DNA from: Nocardioides ganghwensis
GTDB lineage: Bacteria > Actinomycetota > Actinomycetes > Propionibacteriales > Nocardioidaceae
NCBI RefSeq assembly: GCF_014779655.1
Contig: NZ_JACXYX010000006.1
Location: forward strand, 62,001-126,000
Direction of reading: 5' to 3'
Length of the DNA: 64,000 nt
The notes under the pieces were generated by a model. It was not told the origin of the DNA and did no database searches. It worked only from the letters and a program-made list of their open reading frames with translations. Both the position numbers and the translations under genes were made by a program. Shown in pieces: positions 9,171-19,720 of the stretch. How positions within the stretch are numbered: position 1 is the first letter of the stretch; every line of letters starts with the position of its first letter.

Positions 9171-9222
9171 TCTCCGCCTCCCGACGGATCCGCCGGCCCC
9201 CGCCTCGCCCTACCCTCGCAAC

Positions 9223-10551
9223 ATGCCGAGCACGAGCCAACGCGCCCTCACGTGGTTCGGCGTGGACGACGACTGGGAACGCCCCCGCCCGCCGGTCGGC
9301 CGCCAGGACGTCGTCCTGGCGGCGAGCGTCGAGGCCGTCAGCCTGCTGGCGCTCGAGCTCGTGCGCAGCGCGGGCGGCCTCGACCACACCGACGCGCCGG
9401 TGTGGTCCCAGTGGCTCGCGGTCTCGACGGGTGCCGCGCTCCTCCTGGGGCGTCGCCGTTGGCCGCTGCTCGTCGCGAGCCTCGCGGCGCTGCACATGTT
9501 CGTCGTCGGCGTGACGATGCCCCAGGTGATGGGCCAGGTGTCGCTGCAGATCGTCTACTTCGTCGCCCTGCTCTCGGGCGTCGCCTGGGCCCGCGACCGG
9601 CGCGCGATGGTGGTCGTCATCGGCACGATCGTGCTGGTCATGTTCGCCTGGATCACCTGGCAGTTCGCGGTGGGCTCGGCCGCCCAGGACATGATCGACG
9701 CGATGGACGCGGGTGATCGCGTCGGGTTCTTCCCGCCCATCCCGTCGGCAGTGGCGATGACGCTGCTGGTCAACGTCATCTACTTCGGCGGAGCGATCGT
9801 CGGTGGAGGCGTGTCCTGGCGTGCCGCCCGGCAACGCCTGCGGCTGCAGGAGCAGGCCACGACCATCGCCGCCCAGGCCGGTCGCCTGCGCGAGCAGGCC
9901 GTCGTCGACGAACGGCTCCGCATCGCGCGCGAGCTGCACGACGTGGTCGCCCACGGCGTCTCCGCGATGGGCATCCAGGCGGGGGCCGCACGCCGGGTCC
10001 TCGACCGCGACCCGGACGCCGCGCGTACGGCCCTCTCGCACGTCGAGGACGCCTCCCGCGACGCGGTCACCCAGATGCGCCGACTGCTCGGCACGCTGCG
10101 CGAGGGCCCCGGGGACGGCACGGGCGACGGCACGGGGACGCGTACGACCGACGCGGCCATCGGCGACCTGCCCGCGCTCGTCGCCGCGGCCCGCGAGCAC
10201 GGCCTCGCGGTCCACCTCGACGTGGTCGAGGCACAGCCCGACGCGGCCGACCGCCTGCCGCGCGGCATCGGGCTCGCGGTCTACCGCACGGTGCAGGAGG
10301 CCCTCACCAACGTGCGCCGCCACAGCACCGCCGACACGGTCTCCGTCGTCGTGCGGGTCGACGAGGCCGCGGCGTACGCCGAGGTGGAGGTCGTCGACAA
10401 CGGCCGGCCCCGCCACGGCACCTCCGGCAGCGGGCTGGGGCAGCTCGGCATCCGCGAGCGGGCCGCGACCCACGACGGCCAGGTCGACATCGGCCCGCGC
10501 GTCACCGGGGGCTACCGCGTGCGCGTCCGCTACCCGCTCGGGGTGTCGTGA
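9223..10551 (+). CDS. Sensor histidine kinase (HisKA_3 / NarL-partner type)
   Basis: 442 residues. About five or six hydrophobic segments occupy the first ~190 residues, followed by a short coiled linker and the phosphoacceptor region IARELHDVVAHGVSAMG typical of HisKA_3 kinases. The ATPase domain shows the N-box VQEALTNVRRHS and a G-box GSGLGQLGIRERA. The ATG start has TACCCT 6 bases upstream, consistent with a leaderless transcript. It overlaps the following response regulator by 4 bases, and an ABC exporter pair follows, so the set probably senses an envelope or drug stress and controls the exporter. The signal is unknown. Confidence 0.93.
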   Translation: MPSTSQRALTWFGVDDDWERPRPPVGRQDVVLAASVEAVSLLALELVRSAGGLDHTDAPVWSQWLAVSTGAALLLGRRRWPLLVASLAALHMFVVGVTMPQVMGQVSLQIVYFVALLSGVAWARDRRAMVVVIGTIVLVMFAWITWQFAVGSAAQDMIDAMDAGDRVGFFPPIPSAVAMTLLVNVIYFGGAIVGGGVSWRAARQRLRLQEQATTIAAQAGRLREQAVVDERLRIARELHDVVAHGVSAMGIQAGAARRVLDRDPDAARTALSHVEDASRDAVTQMRRLLGTLREGPGDGTGDGTGTRTTDAAIGDLPALVAAAREHGLAVHLDVVEAQPDAADRLPRGIGLAVYRTVQEALTNVRRHSTADTVSVVVRVDEAAAYAEVEVVDNGRPRHGTSGSGLGQLGIRERAATHDGQVDIGPRVTGGYRVRVRYPLGVS

Positions 10552-11219
10552 TGGAGGCGCCGCTCAGGGTCCTGCTCGTCGACGACCACGCGATGGTCCG
10601 CTCCGGCTTCGCGATGGTGCTCTCGGTCGAGGACGACGTCGAGGTGGTGGGGGAGGCCGCCGACGGGCTCCAGGCCCTCGAGACCGCCCGCGCGACGCGG
10701 CCCGACGTGGTGCTGATGGACGTCCAGATGCCCCGCATGGACGGCATCGAGGCCACCCGGCACCTCGTCGCCGAGGACCTCGGGCACGTCGTCATCGTGA
10801 CCACCTTCGACCGCGACGACTACCTCTTCGACGCCCTGCGGGCCGGCGCCAGCGGCTTCCTGCTCAAGAACGCCGGGCCCGAGCAGCTCCTCGACGCCGT
10901 ACGCGCCGCCGGTCGCGGCCACGCGCTGCTCGCGCCGGAGGTGACCCGGCGCGTCATCGGACAGATGGCGGGGGGACCGACGCCGGTCCGCCGCACCGAA
11001 CCCGCCGAGCTGGCGCGCCTGACCGCCCGGGAGCGCGAGGTCCTGGTGCTGCTCGCGCGCGGCCGCTCCAACGGCGAGATCGCCACCGAGCTCGTGCTCG
11101 GCGAGGCGACGGTGAAGACCCACGTCTCGAGCGTGCTGGCCAAGCTCCACCTGCGCGACCGCGTGCAGGCGGTCGTCTGGGCGTACGAGGCCGGCCTCAT
11201 CCTCCCGGCGGAGGAGTGA
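10548..11219 (+). CDS. NarL/LuxR-family response regulator
   Basis: 223 residues. The receiver domain starts LRVLLVDDHAMVRSGF, has the phosphoacceptor aspartate in DVVLMDVQMPRMDG, and ends near the conserved lysine in GFLLKNAGP. A LuxR-type helix-turn-helix follows: LTAREREVLVLLARGRSN, then GEATVKTHVSSVLAKL. The GTG at 10548 overlaps the kinase stop as GTGA; the ATG at 10551 is an alternative start one codon later. It should be phosphorylated by the adjacent kinase. Confidence 0.94.
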   Translation: MMEAPLRVLLVDDHAMVRSGFAMVLSVEDDVEVVGEAADGLQALETARATRPDVVLMDVQMPRMDGIEATRHLVAEDLGHVVIVTTFDRDDYLFDALRAGASGFLLKNAGPEQLLDAVRAAGRGHALLAPEVTRRVIGQMAGGPTPVRRTEPAELARLTAREREVLVLLARGRSNGEIATELVLGEATVKTHVSSVLAKLHLRDRVQAVVWAYEAGLILPAEE

Positions 11220-11300
11220 GCGTCCCACCGGCCGGCTCCACCCCGAGGTTCCGTCGCACGGGGGATCCGGCGGCGCGCGCACCTCACTAGCGTCGTCGCC

Positions 11301-12182
11301 ATGCTGGAGATCCGGGAGCTGACCAGGCGGTTCGGTGAGAACACCGCCGTGGACCACGTGTCGTTCGAGGTGCCGGCCGGACAGATGACCGGCTTCGTCG
11401 GCGGCAACGGTGCGGGCAAGACCACGACCATGCGCATGGTGATGGGTGTGCTCGGCATCGACGAGGGGGAGGTGCTGTGGCAGGGCCGGCCGATCACCCG
11501 GCTGGACCGTCGCACCTTCGGCTACATGCCCGAGGAACGCGGCCTCTACCCCAAGCAGCCGATCCTCGACCAGCTCGTCTACATCGCCCAGCTCAAGGGC
11601 CTCGAGCGCGTCGCGGCGCGGACCCAGGTGAGCGAGCTGCTGGAGCGGTTCGGCCTGGGCGAGCGGACCAGGGACCACCTGGAGAAGCTGTCGCTGGGCA
11701 ACCAGCAGCGGGTGCAGATCATCGCCTCGGTGCTGCCCAGGCCGGCCGCGCTGGTCCTCGACGAGCCGTTCTCGGGGCTGGACCCGCTGGCGGTCGACTC
11801 GATGGTCGACCTGCTGCGCGAGTACACCAGCGACGGGATCCCCGTCCTCTTCTCCAGCCACCAGCTCGACCTGGTCGAGCGCCTGTGCGACCGCCTGGTC
11901 GTGCTGGCCCACGGACGCCGGGTCGCCGCCGGGACGGTCACGGAGCTGCGCGACGCGGGGGTGCCGCGCTTCCGTCTCGTCCTCGGCGGCGACGCCGGTT
12001 GGGTGCGTGACCAGAGCGGGCTCGAGGTCCTCGACCTCGACGGTGGGACCGCGCTCGTCGAGGTCCGCCAGGAGGGCGCCGAGCAGCGCCTCGTCGCCGA
12101 GGCGACCAGCCGCGGCGACGTCCACGAGTTCGTGCGGGTGCGTCCCGCCCTCAGCGAGATCTACCGGGAGGCCACCGCATGA
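11301..12182 (+). CDS. ABC exporter ATP-binding protein (NatA-like)
   Basis: 293 residues. Walker A is GGNGAGKTTT near residues 34-43, the signature is the variant LSLGNQQR, and Walker B is ALVLDEPFSGLDP; the switch histidine is in FSSHQLDLVERL. The C-terminal ~80 residues are the extra domain seen in NatA/YhaQ-type ATPases. The start has TAGCGT 7 bases upstream, so it probably has its own leaderless promoter even though it follows the response regulator closely. It ends overlapping the permease gene by 4 bases. Confidence 0.93.
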   Translation: MLEIRELTRRFGENTAVDHVSFEVPAGQMTGFVGGNGAGKTTTMRMVMGVLGIDEGEVLWQGRPITRLDRRTFGYMPEERGLYPKQPILDQLVYIAQLKGLERVAARTQVSELLERFGLGERTRDHLEKLSLGNQQRVQIIASVLPRPAALVLDEPFSGLDPLAVDSMVDLLREYTSDGIPVLFSSHQLDLVERLCDRLVVLAHGRRVAAGTVTELRDAGVPRFRLVLGGDAGWVRDQSGLEVLDLDGGTALVEVRQEGAEQRLVAEATSRGDVHEFVRVRPALSEIYREATA

Positions 12183-13372
12183 GCACCCAGCCCCGCACCG
12201 ACGAGAACACCGAGCCCGCATGGCTCCTCGTGACCCGCCGCGAGGTCGTCTCCCGGATCACCGACAAGTCCTTCCTGCTCGGCACGGCGTTCATGGTGGT
12301 GCTGATCGCGGGCTTCATCGGCTTCTCCGCCTGGCAGGGCGAGCGGACCGAGCGGGTCACCCTCGCCGCCACGCCCGACGCGGTCGCGATGGCCGGCGCG
12401 ATCGCCGACTCCGCGCCCGAGGTCGACGACAAGGTCGAGGTCACGGTCCTCGAGACGGACGACGAGGCCGCCGCCGAGACGGCGCTGCGAGAGGACGAGG
12501 CCGACGCCTGGCTGCACCCTACCGACGACGGCTGGCAGCTGACGTCGGAGTCGAGTGAGCAGGACGCGCTGACCGCCGTCGCCCGCGCCGTCGTACGCCA
12601 GCAGGTCCTCGCCGACAACGCCGCGAGCGCGGGCACCTCCGTCGAGGCGCTCGAGACCGGCAGCACCGTCACGACCGACTTCCTGCGCGGCGACGCCGAG
12701 CGGGCCGGCGTCGCCGAGGCCGTCGGCTTCGTGTTCGTCTTCCTGTTCTACTTCGCCGCGCTGGTCTTCGGGATGCAGCTCGCCTCCTCGGTGATCGAGG
12801 AGAAGCAGAGCCGCATCGTGGAGATCATCGCTGCCGCGATCCCGCTGCGGCACCTGCTGGCCGGCAAGGTCCTGGGCAACACCGCGCTGGCGATGATCCA
12901 GCTGCTCGTCTACCTCGCGGTGGGGCTGGTCGGGCTGTCGTTCACGCCCTACAAGTCGTTCGTGCCGGCCCTGTCGGGACCGACCGCCTGGTTCATCGGG
13001 TTCTTCCTCGCCGGCTTCGTCGCCCTGGCCTGCCTGTGGGCGGTCGCGGGCTCGCTCGCCTCCCGCACCGAGGACCTCCAGGCGACCTCGACCCCGCTGA
13101 CCATGCTGATGCTGGTGATGTTCTTCGGCGGCGTCTCGCTCGACGGCCGTGCCCAGGTGGTCGCCTCGTTCGTCCCGCCGGTCTCGGCGGTCGTGATGCC
13201 CAAGCGGATCCTCGCCGGCGGCGTGGAGTGGTGGGAGCCGCTGCTCGCCCTGGGCCTGCTGGCCGTCTTCGCCGCGATCACCGTCTGGATCGGTGAGCGG
13301 CTCTACCGTCGGGCGCTGCTGCAGACCGGTGGTCGGGTCAGCCTGCGTCAGGCGTGGGGCGCCGCCGAGTAG
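12179..13372 (+). CDS. ABC-2 type exporter permease (NatB-like)
   Basis: 397 residues. One membrane segment near residues 35-55 is followed by an external domain of about 140 residues rich in acidic residues, then a cluster of five or six membrane segments, including the conserved sequence EEKQSRIVEIIAAAIP between them. This is the ABC-2/NatB layout. The start overlaps the ATPase stop (ATGA), so the two make one transporter. The substrate is not determinable; the family exports sodium, antibiotics or lipids. Confidence 0.92.
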   Translation: MSTQPRTDENTEPAWLLVTRREVVSRITDKSFLLGTAFMVVLIAGFIGFSAWQGERTERVTLAATPDAVAMAGAIADSAPEVDDKVEVTVLETDDEAAAETALREDEADAWLHPTDDGWQLTSESSEQDALTAVARAVVRQQVLADNAASAGTSVEALETGSTVTTDFLRGDAERAGVAEAVGFVFVFLFYFAALVFGMQLASSVIEEKQSRIVEIIAAAIPLRHLLAGKVLGNTALAMIQLLVYLAVGLVGLSFTPYKSFVPALSGPTAWFIGFFLAGFVALACLWAVAGSLASRTEDLQATSTPLTMLMLVMFFGGVSLDGRAQVVASFVPPVSAVVMPKRILAGGVEWWEPLLALGLLAVFAAITVWIGERLYRRALLQTGGRVSLRQAWGAAE

Positions 13373-13395
13373 CCCCGGCTGACGGGACCCACCCG

Positions 13396-13854
13396 TCAGA
13401 ACAGGTCGACCAGCGACGAGGTCCCGGTCACCACGGCCCAGAACCGGAGCCCGCGCCCCAGCAGGCCGGTCACCATGAAGATCCAGAACGGGACGCCCAG
13501 GGTGCCGGCCAGCACCGCGGTCACGGCGTACGGCGGGATGCCGGTGCTCGCCGACACGAACAGCAGGCCCGCGGTGAACCAGGGGCGGCCCTCGGCGCGC
13601 GCGTGCCACGTCTCGAGCGACGCCCTCGCCTTCGGCTTCTGCAGCTGGCGGTGCACCCACGGTGCGCGGTCGACGTGCATGCCGCCCCAGTACCAGAGGA
13701 TCTTGCCCAGCATCTGCCCGATCGTGGCCGCGACGATCAGCCCCCACATGTGGTGCGGGGCCTGCGTGACGGCCACCGCGAGGATCGCCTCGATGTTGAT
13801 CAGCGGGAGCAGGGCGGAGCCGATCGACGCGCCCAGCACGCTCCAGAAGAGCAT
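13396..13854 (-). CDS. Small membrane protein of the VTT/DedA-like type
   Basis: 152 residues with about four hydrophobic segments: MLFWSVLGASIGSALLPL at the start, VAATIGQMLGKILWY, a glycine- and proline-containing pair around FVSASTGIPPYAVTAVLAG, and a C-terminal segment. The length and the GIPPYAV-type re-entrant region resemble short VTT-domain proteins. The ATG shares one base with the stop of the upstream CDP-alcohol phosphotransferase, which suggests joint expression and a possible role in lipid handling. The family assignment is moderate. Confidence 0.75.
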   Translation of the reverse strand: MLFWSVLGASIGSALLPLINIEAILAVAVTQAPHHMWGLIVAATIGQMLGKILWYWGGMHVDRAPWVHRQLQKPKARASLETWHARAEGRPWFTAGLLFVSASTGIPPYAVTAVLAGTLGVPFWIFMVTGLLGRGLRFWAVVTGTSSLVDLF

Positions 13855-14504
13855 CAGCCGACGGCCCCGGGGACGGGCAGTCCGATCCGCACCAGTCGGT
13901 GCAGGGAGACGCACTTGAGGACCAGCAGGGCCGAGGCGATCGCCAGCCCCACCCACATCCAGCCGGTCACGAGCAGCAGCACGGCGAAGAGCGCGCTGTT
14001 GACGGCCTTGGCTGGCTTGGACCAGTTCCACAGCCAGATCGGCCGGTCGACGACGAAGAAGTAGTTGGGGCTGCGCACCGGCCACGCCAGGAACGCGATC
14101 GACAGGAAGAAGTCGACCACCATGAACTCGGCGAGGTAGACGAAGATCGCGGGCGACAGGTCGGGCTGGAGCCAGGCGAGGCCGATGTAGAACGCCGCTG
14201 CGTTGAAGCGGTCGCACATGATGTCGAGGACCGCGCCGATCCGGGTCTCGCAGTCGCGGACCCGTGCGTAGAAGCCGTCGAGCATGTCGCCGACCCAGTA
14301 GACGCCGAGTGCGACGACGAGCAGGGTCAGGCTCTGCTCGTAGGCCGCGGCGGCGGCCAGGACCACGGAGACGACGGTGCGGAGCGCGGTGATGACGGTG
14401 GCGCCCGTCAGCAGCCGCTCGACGCGTACGCCGTAGAGGTTGTCAGGATCCGCGACCGGCTGCGCCGACCAGCCCCCGTGCCCGCCCTGCTCCCCGCTCC
14501 CCAC
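13854..14504 (-). CDS. CDP-alcohol phosphatidyltransferase family protein
   Basis: 216 residues with several membrane segments. The full active-site signature D-x2-DG-x2-AR-x8-G-x3-D-x3-D is visible in GDMLDGFYARVRDCETRI plus the following GAVLDIMCD, so it should transfer a phosphoalcohol from a CDP-activated donor in membrane lipid synthesis. Which alcohol or lipid is not clear. The GTG start at 14504 has TAGCAT 8 bases upstream, and that -10-like hexamer overlaps the stop codon of the upstream maf gene. The next gene follows with one base shared. Confidence 0.9.
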   Translation of the reverse strand: MGSGEQGGHGGWSAQPVADPDNLYGVRVERLLTGATVITALRTVVSVVLAAAAAYEQSLTLLVVALGVYWVGDMLDGFYARVRDCETRIGAVLDIMCDRFNAAAFYIGLAWLQPDLSPAIFVYLAEFMVVDFFLSIAFLAWPVRSPNYFFVVDRPIWLWNWSKPAKAVNSALFAVLLLVTGWMWVGLAIASALLVLKCVSLHRLVRIGLPVPGAVG

Positions 14505-14515
14505 GGTGCGTGATG

Positions 14516-15121
14516 CTAGCGGGTCGGCGACCACAGGTCGGGCCACGCGTGGCCGAGCTCGAGGACGAGCTCGCGCAGCAGCGGCAGGCTGACGCCGACC
14601 ACGTTGTGGTGGTCGCCCTCGATCCCGCGGACGTACGCTCCGCCGAACCCGTCGATCGTGAAGGCGCCCGCGACGTGCAGCGGCTCGCCCGTGGCGACGT
14701 ACGCCTCGATCTCGTCGTCGCCGAGGTCGGCGAAGTGGACGGCGGTCGACCCCGTGGCCGCCGCGACCCGTCCGGTGGCGGTGTCGCGGAGGCTGTGCCC
14801 GCTGTGGAGCACGCCCGTGCGCCCGCGCATCGCCTGCCAGCGCCGCCGTGCCTCGTCGGGGTCGTGGGGCTTGCCGAGCGCCTCGCCGTCGAGCTCGAGC
14901 ACCGAGTCGCAGCCCAGGACGAGCGCGCCGGGCGGCACGTCGTCGCGCGCGGCGACCGCGGCGCACTTGAGCTCGGCGAGCTGGAGTGCGAGCTCGGCCG
15001 GCGGGAGGTCGCTCACCTGCGACTCGTCGACGCCGCTGACCACGACGGTCGGGTCGAGTCCCGCGGCACGCAGGGTCGCGAGCCGCGCCGGTGAGGCCGA
15101 GGCGAGGACGAGGGTCGTCAC
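14516..15121 (-). CDS. maf: Maf-like nucleotide pyrophosphatase
   Basis: 201 residues. It begins TLVLASASPARLATLRAAG, the Maf phosphate-binding start, and keeps the ESQVSDLPP region and the DSVLELDGEALGKP segment with the catalytic aspartate. Maf proteins hydrolyse non-canonical or dTTP/UTP nucleotides to monophosphates in the cytoplasm. The GTG start overlaps the stop of the DUF885 gene (GTGA), so the two are probably cotranscribed. Confidence 0.93.
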   Translation of the reverse strand: MTTLVLASASPARLATLRAAGLDPTVVVSGVDESQVSDLPPAELALQLAELKCAAVAARDDVPPGALVLGCDSVLELDGEALGKPHDPDEARRRWQAMRGRTGVLHSGHSLRDTATGRVAAATGSTAVHFADLGDDEIEAYVATGEPLHVAGAFTIDGFGGAYVRGIEGDHHNVVGVSLPLLRELVLELGHAWPDLWSPTR

Positions 15122-16833
15122 ATCCGCTCCAGGGCGGCGCGCAGCGGGTCGAGGCCGAGCGAGCCGAGGTCGAGCGCGGCCCGGTGGAACGCCTTGAGGT
15201 CGAAGTCGTCGCCCTGTCGCTCCTGCACCCCGGCCCGGGCCTCGAGCCAGATCCGCTCGCCGACCTTGTAGGACGGCGCCTGCCCCGGCAGGCCGAGGTA
15301 GCGCTTGACCTCGAACTGGATGAACTCGTCGTCCATCCGGCAGTGCAGCCGCATGAACTCCAGGCCGAGCTCGGGCGTCCAGGTCTCGCCGGGGTGGAAC
15401 GCGGCGCCGTGGGCGCCGAGGCGGTTGTCCTCGGGGATCCGCAGCTCGAGGTGCATGCCGATGTCGACGATGACGCGGGCCGCGCGCAGCGACTGCGCGT
15501 CGAGCATCCCGAGGAGGTCGGCAGGGTCGTCGAGGAAGCCGAGCTCCTCCATCAGCCGCTCGGCGTACAACGCCCAGCCCTCGCCGTGTCCGCTGCACCA
15601 GCACATCAGCCGCTGCCACCGGTTGAGGGTGTCGCGGCGGTAGGCGGTCTGCGCGACCTGGAGGTGGTGGCCGGGGACGCCCTCGTGGAAGACGGTGGTG
15701 ACCTCGCGCCAGGGGTGGAAGTCGTCGATGCCGTCGGGCACCGACCACCACATCCGGCCCGGGCGCTCGAAGTCCTCCGACGGCCCGGTGTAGTAGATGC
15801 CACCGTCGTTGGTGGGCGCCAGCATGCACTCGATGCGGCGGATCGGATCCGGGATGTCGAAGTGGACGTCGGCCATGTCGGCGACCGTGCGGTCGGCGAG
15901 CTGCTGCATCCAGTCGCGGAACGCCTCGCGGCCGTGCACCACGCGCTCGGGGTCGGCGTCGAGGTGCGCGACGGCCGCGTCGACGTCGCCGCCGGGAACG
16001 ATCCGCTCGGCGGTGGCGGCCATGAGGTCGGACAGCCGCTGGAGCTCGGCCCAGCCCCAGGCGTACGTCTCGTCGAGGTCGACCTCGGCGCCGAGGAAGT
16101 AACGGCTCGCGAGGGCGTACACCTCGCGGCCCACGCCCTCCTTCTCCCTGCCCTGCGGCTCGAGCTCGTCGCTGAGGAACAGCCCGAACGCCGCCGTCGC
16201 GGCACTCGCCTCACCCGCCAGGGCGCGGAGCCCGGCGCTGTCGGCGGACGTGCCACCGGCGCCCAGCCGGTCGGCGAGGCCGAGGTAGAAGTCGCCCGCC
16301 TCGCCGGTCTGGCCGGTCCAGCGACGTACCTGCTCGGCCACCTCGGCGTACTGCCGGGCCGCGACGACGTTGCCCCGCCGGGCCTCGTCGGCGAGCGTCA
16401 CGCGCAGCCCCTCGAGCGCGGCGGGCACGCCGGCGAGGCGCGACGCGATCGCCTCGACAGCCTCCTCGCCCTCGATCGGCATCAGGTCGAAGACGCCCCT
16501 GATCTCGTGCAGCGGGCTCCACAGCACCGACATCCGCGACCGGTTGACGCCGGCCTCCTCCAGCTCGATCTCGAGGCGGGTGCGCTCCAGGAACGCGTCC
16601 TTCGCCGCGGCCTCGCGGTCGTCGACCGGCGTGGCGGCCTCGACGGCGGCGACGGCCGACCGCGCCAGGGCCAGCCGGGCGTCGAAGCCCGCGGGCGAGA
16701 AGTCGGTGAGCTCGTGCTCGTGACCGCTGACGCCGATCGACGTGGCCGTCAGCGGGTCCAGGGCGCAGTAGTCGTCGACGTAGGCGTCGCAGAGGGCGTC
16801 GATGGTGCGGGTGGGCGTCGAGGCGTCGGTCAC
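15118..16833 (-). CDS. DUF885 family protein (putative metalloprotease)
   Basis: 571 residues, the usual length for DUF885. The zinc-peptidase-like motif VFHEGVPGHHLQVAQ lies around residue 390, with downstream conserved segments such as HGEGWALYAERLMEELGF. No signal peptide is seen, so it is probably cytoplasmic. The GTG start has TAGGGT 6 bases upstream, and the hairpin at 16873-16919 separates it from the carboxylase genes. The function of the family in bacteria is poorly defined; peptidase activity is inferred from the motif. Confidence 0.9.
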   Translation of the reverse strand: MTDASTPTRTIDALCDAYVDDYCALDPLTATSIGVSGHEHELTDFSPAGFDARLALARSAVAAVEAATPVDDREAAAKDAFLERTRLEIELEEAGVNRSRMSVLWSPLHEIRGVFDLMPIEGEEAVEAIASRLAGVPAALEGLRVTLADEARRGNVVAARQYAEVAEQVRRWTGQTGEAGDFYLGLADRLGAGGTSADSAGLRALAGEASAATAAFGLFLSDELEPQGREKEGVGREVYALASRYFLGAEVDLDETYAWGWAELQRLSDLMAATAERIVPGGDVDAAVAHLDADPERVVHGREAFRDWMQQLADRTVADMADVHFDIPDPIRRIECMLAPTNDGGIYYTGPSEDFERPGRMWWSVPDGIDDFHPWREVTTVFHEGVPGHHLQVAQTAYRRDTLNRWQRLMCWCSGHGEGWALYAERLMEELGFLDDPADLLGMLDAQSLRAARVIVDIGMHLELRIPEDNRLGAHGAAFHPGETWTPELGLEFMRLHCRMDDEFIQFEVKRYLGLPGQAPSYKVGERIWLEARAGVQERQGDDFDLKAFHRAALDLGSLGLDPLRAALERM

Positions 16834-16872
16834 GCGGCGACCCTAGCCCCGCGCCGGTGGCGGTCGGCGGCC

Positions 16873-16919
16873 GACAGTGGAGCGCGCGGCCGCTAGGTCC
16901 GGCCGTACGCTCCACTGTC
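16873..16919 (-). terminator. Strong hairpin downstream of the carboxylase genes
   Basis: Perfect 12-base arms GACAGTGGAGCG (16873-16884) and CGCTCCACTGTC (16908-16919) enclose a 23-base loop that itself holds complementary CGGCC/GGCCG. It sits between the stop of the epsilon-subunit gene and the start of the DUF885 gene, both on the minus strand. No T-tract follows, but the stem is strong enough to act as a GC-rich terminator. Confidence 0.6.
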
Positions 16920-16936
16920 CGCGTTCAGGAGGGCGC

Positions 16937-17160
16937 TCAGCGTGGCAGGCCGCTGGCCCGCCAGGCGCCGGGACCGCTGCGGTGCGTCTGGCGCACCCCC
17001 CGGGCGGGGTGGTTCCAGACGGGTCGCGGCAGCTTCGGGGGGTCGTCCGTGCCGGAGCCGAGGGCCGAGAAGACCGCGACGAGGGCCGCGACCTCCTCGG
17101 GGGTGGCGTCCTTGTTGATGACTCGGAGCAGGGGAGCCTGCTCGGCCTTCTCGTCCGAGG

Positions 17161-17164
<4 letters not shown>
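16937..17164 (-). CDS. accE: Acyl-CoA carboxylase epsilon subunit
   Basis: 75 residues. The family pattern is clear: [20 protein letters not shown] near the N-terminus and a C-terminal [11 protein letters not shown] with a preceding [10 protein letters not shown]. In actinobacteria, epsilon subunits bind and stimulate the carboxyltransferase beta subunit. The GTG start overlaps the stop of the beta-subunit gene by 4 bases, so translation is coupled and near-stoichiometric production is likely. Confidence 0.9.
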
Positions 17165-18789
<1,625 letters not shown>

Positions 18790-18867
18790 GCGGTGGCCTC
18801 CTGTGGCTGGGGTCGGTCGCCAGGGGCGTCGTGCCCCGGGCCCGGTCTCTGGGGCAATCTAGACCCC

Positions 18868-19665
18868 ATGACGTCCAGCCCGGCACCTCGCCCACCCCTC
18901 GACCCCGCCCGGCTCGCGACGCCCGCGGGCTGGCGCACCGAGGTGGTGGAGGCGACCCCCTCGACCAACGCCGCGCTCGCCGAACGGGCCCGAGCCGGCG
19001 AGCAGCCGGGGCTGGTCCTGGTCACCGAGCACCAGACGGCCGGGCGCGGACGCCTCGACCGGGCGTGGGAGACGCCGGCCCGGTCGTCGCTGACGTTCTC
19101 GGTGCTGCTGCGTCCCGACGTGCCCGCGACCGCGTGGTCGTGGCTGCCGCTCCTCACCGGGTACGCCGTGCAGGCCGCGCTGGCCGACCGGCTGCCCGAC
19201 ATCGCGCTGAAGTGGCCCAACGACGTGCTGGTCGACGACGGCTCCGGCGCGGGACGCAAGGTCTGCGGGATCCTCGTCGAGCGGGTCGAGGCCCCGGACG
19301 GTCCGATGGCGGTCGTCGGGGTCGGCATCAACGTCGACCAGACCCTCGACGAGCTCCCCGTCGCGACCGCGACCTCGGTCTCGCTCGAGACCGGTGAGCC
19401 GGTCGAGCGCACGGGTCTGCTCGCCCAGGTGCTCGGCTCGCTGCACGGCCTGCAGGGCCTGCTCGACGACGTCGACTCCCTGCGCCGGGCGTACGCGCAC
19501 GTGTGCGTCACCCTCGGCCGCACCGTGGACGTCCACCTGCCGGGTGGCGACGTGCGCCGTGGCGAGGCCCTCGACATCGACGCCACCGGCGCGCTGGTGG
19601 TCGGGACCGACGACGGCGCGTTCACCGTGGCCGCCGGCGACGTGGTGCACGTACGCTCCGCCTGA
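18868..19665 (+). CDS. birA: Biotin-[acetyl-CoA-carboxylase] ligase
   Basis: 265 residues. The catalytic core is intact: EATPSTNAALAERA, the biotin/AMP loop TAGRGRLDRAWETP, LKWPNDVLV and the KVCGILVE strand; the C-terminal SH3-like domain closes the protein. No N-terminal helix-turn-helix is present, so unlike the E. coli enzyme it should not act as a repressor. It is divergent from the carboxylase beta subunit over a 78-base gap. Confidence 0.94.
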   Translation: MTSSPAPRPPLDPARLATPAGWRTEVVEATPSTNAALAERARAGEQPGLVLVTEHQTAGRGRLDRAWETPARSSLTFSVLLRPDVPATAWSWLPLLTGYAVQAALADRLPDIALKWPNDVLVDDGSGAGRKVCGILVERVEAPDGPMAVVGVGINVDQTLDELPVATATSVSLETGEPVERTGLLAQVLGSLHGLQGLLDDVDSLRRAYAHVCVTLGRTVDVHLPGGDVRRGEALDIDATGALVVGTDDGAFTVAAGDVVHVRSA

Positions 19666-19720
19666 TCGTCGCGGCGCGACCTGCCTAGTAGTCGGGTGCA
19701 CCGGGTGACATGATCGGCGC

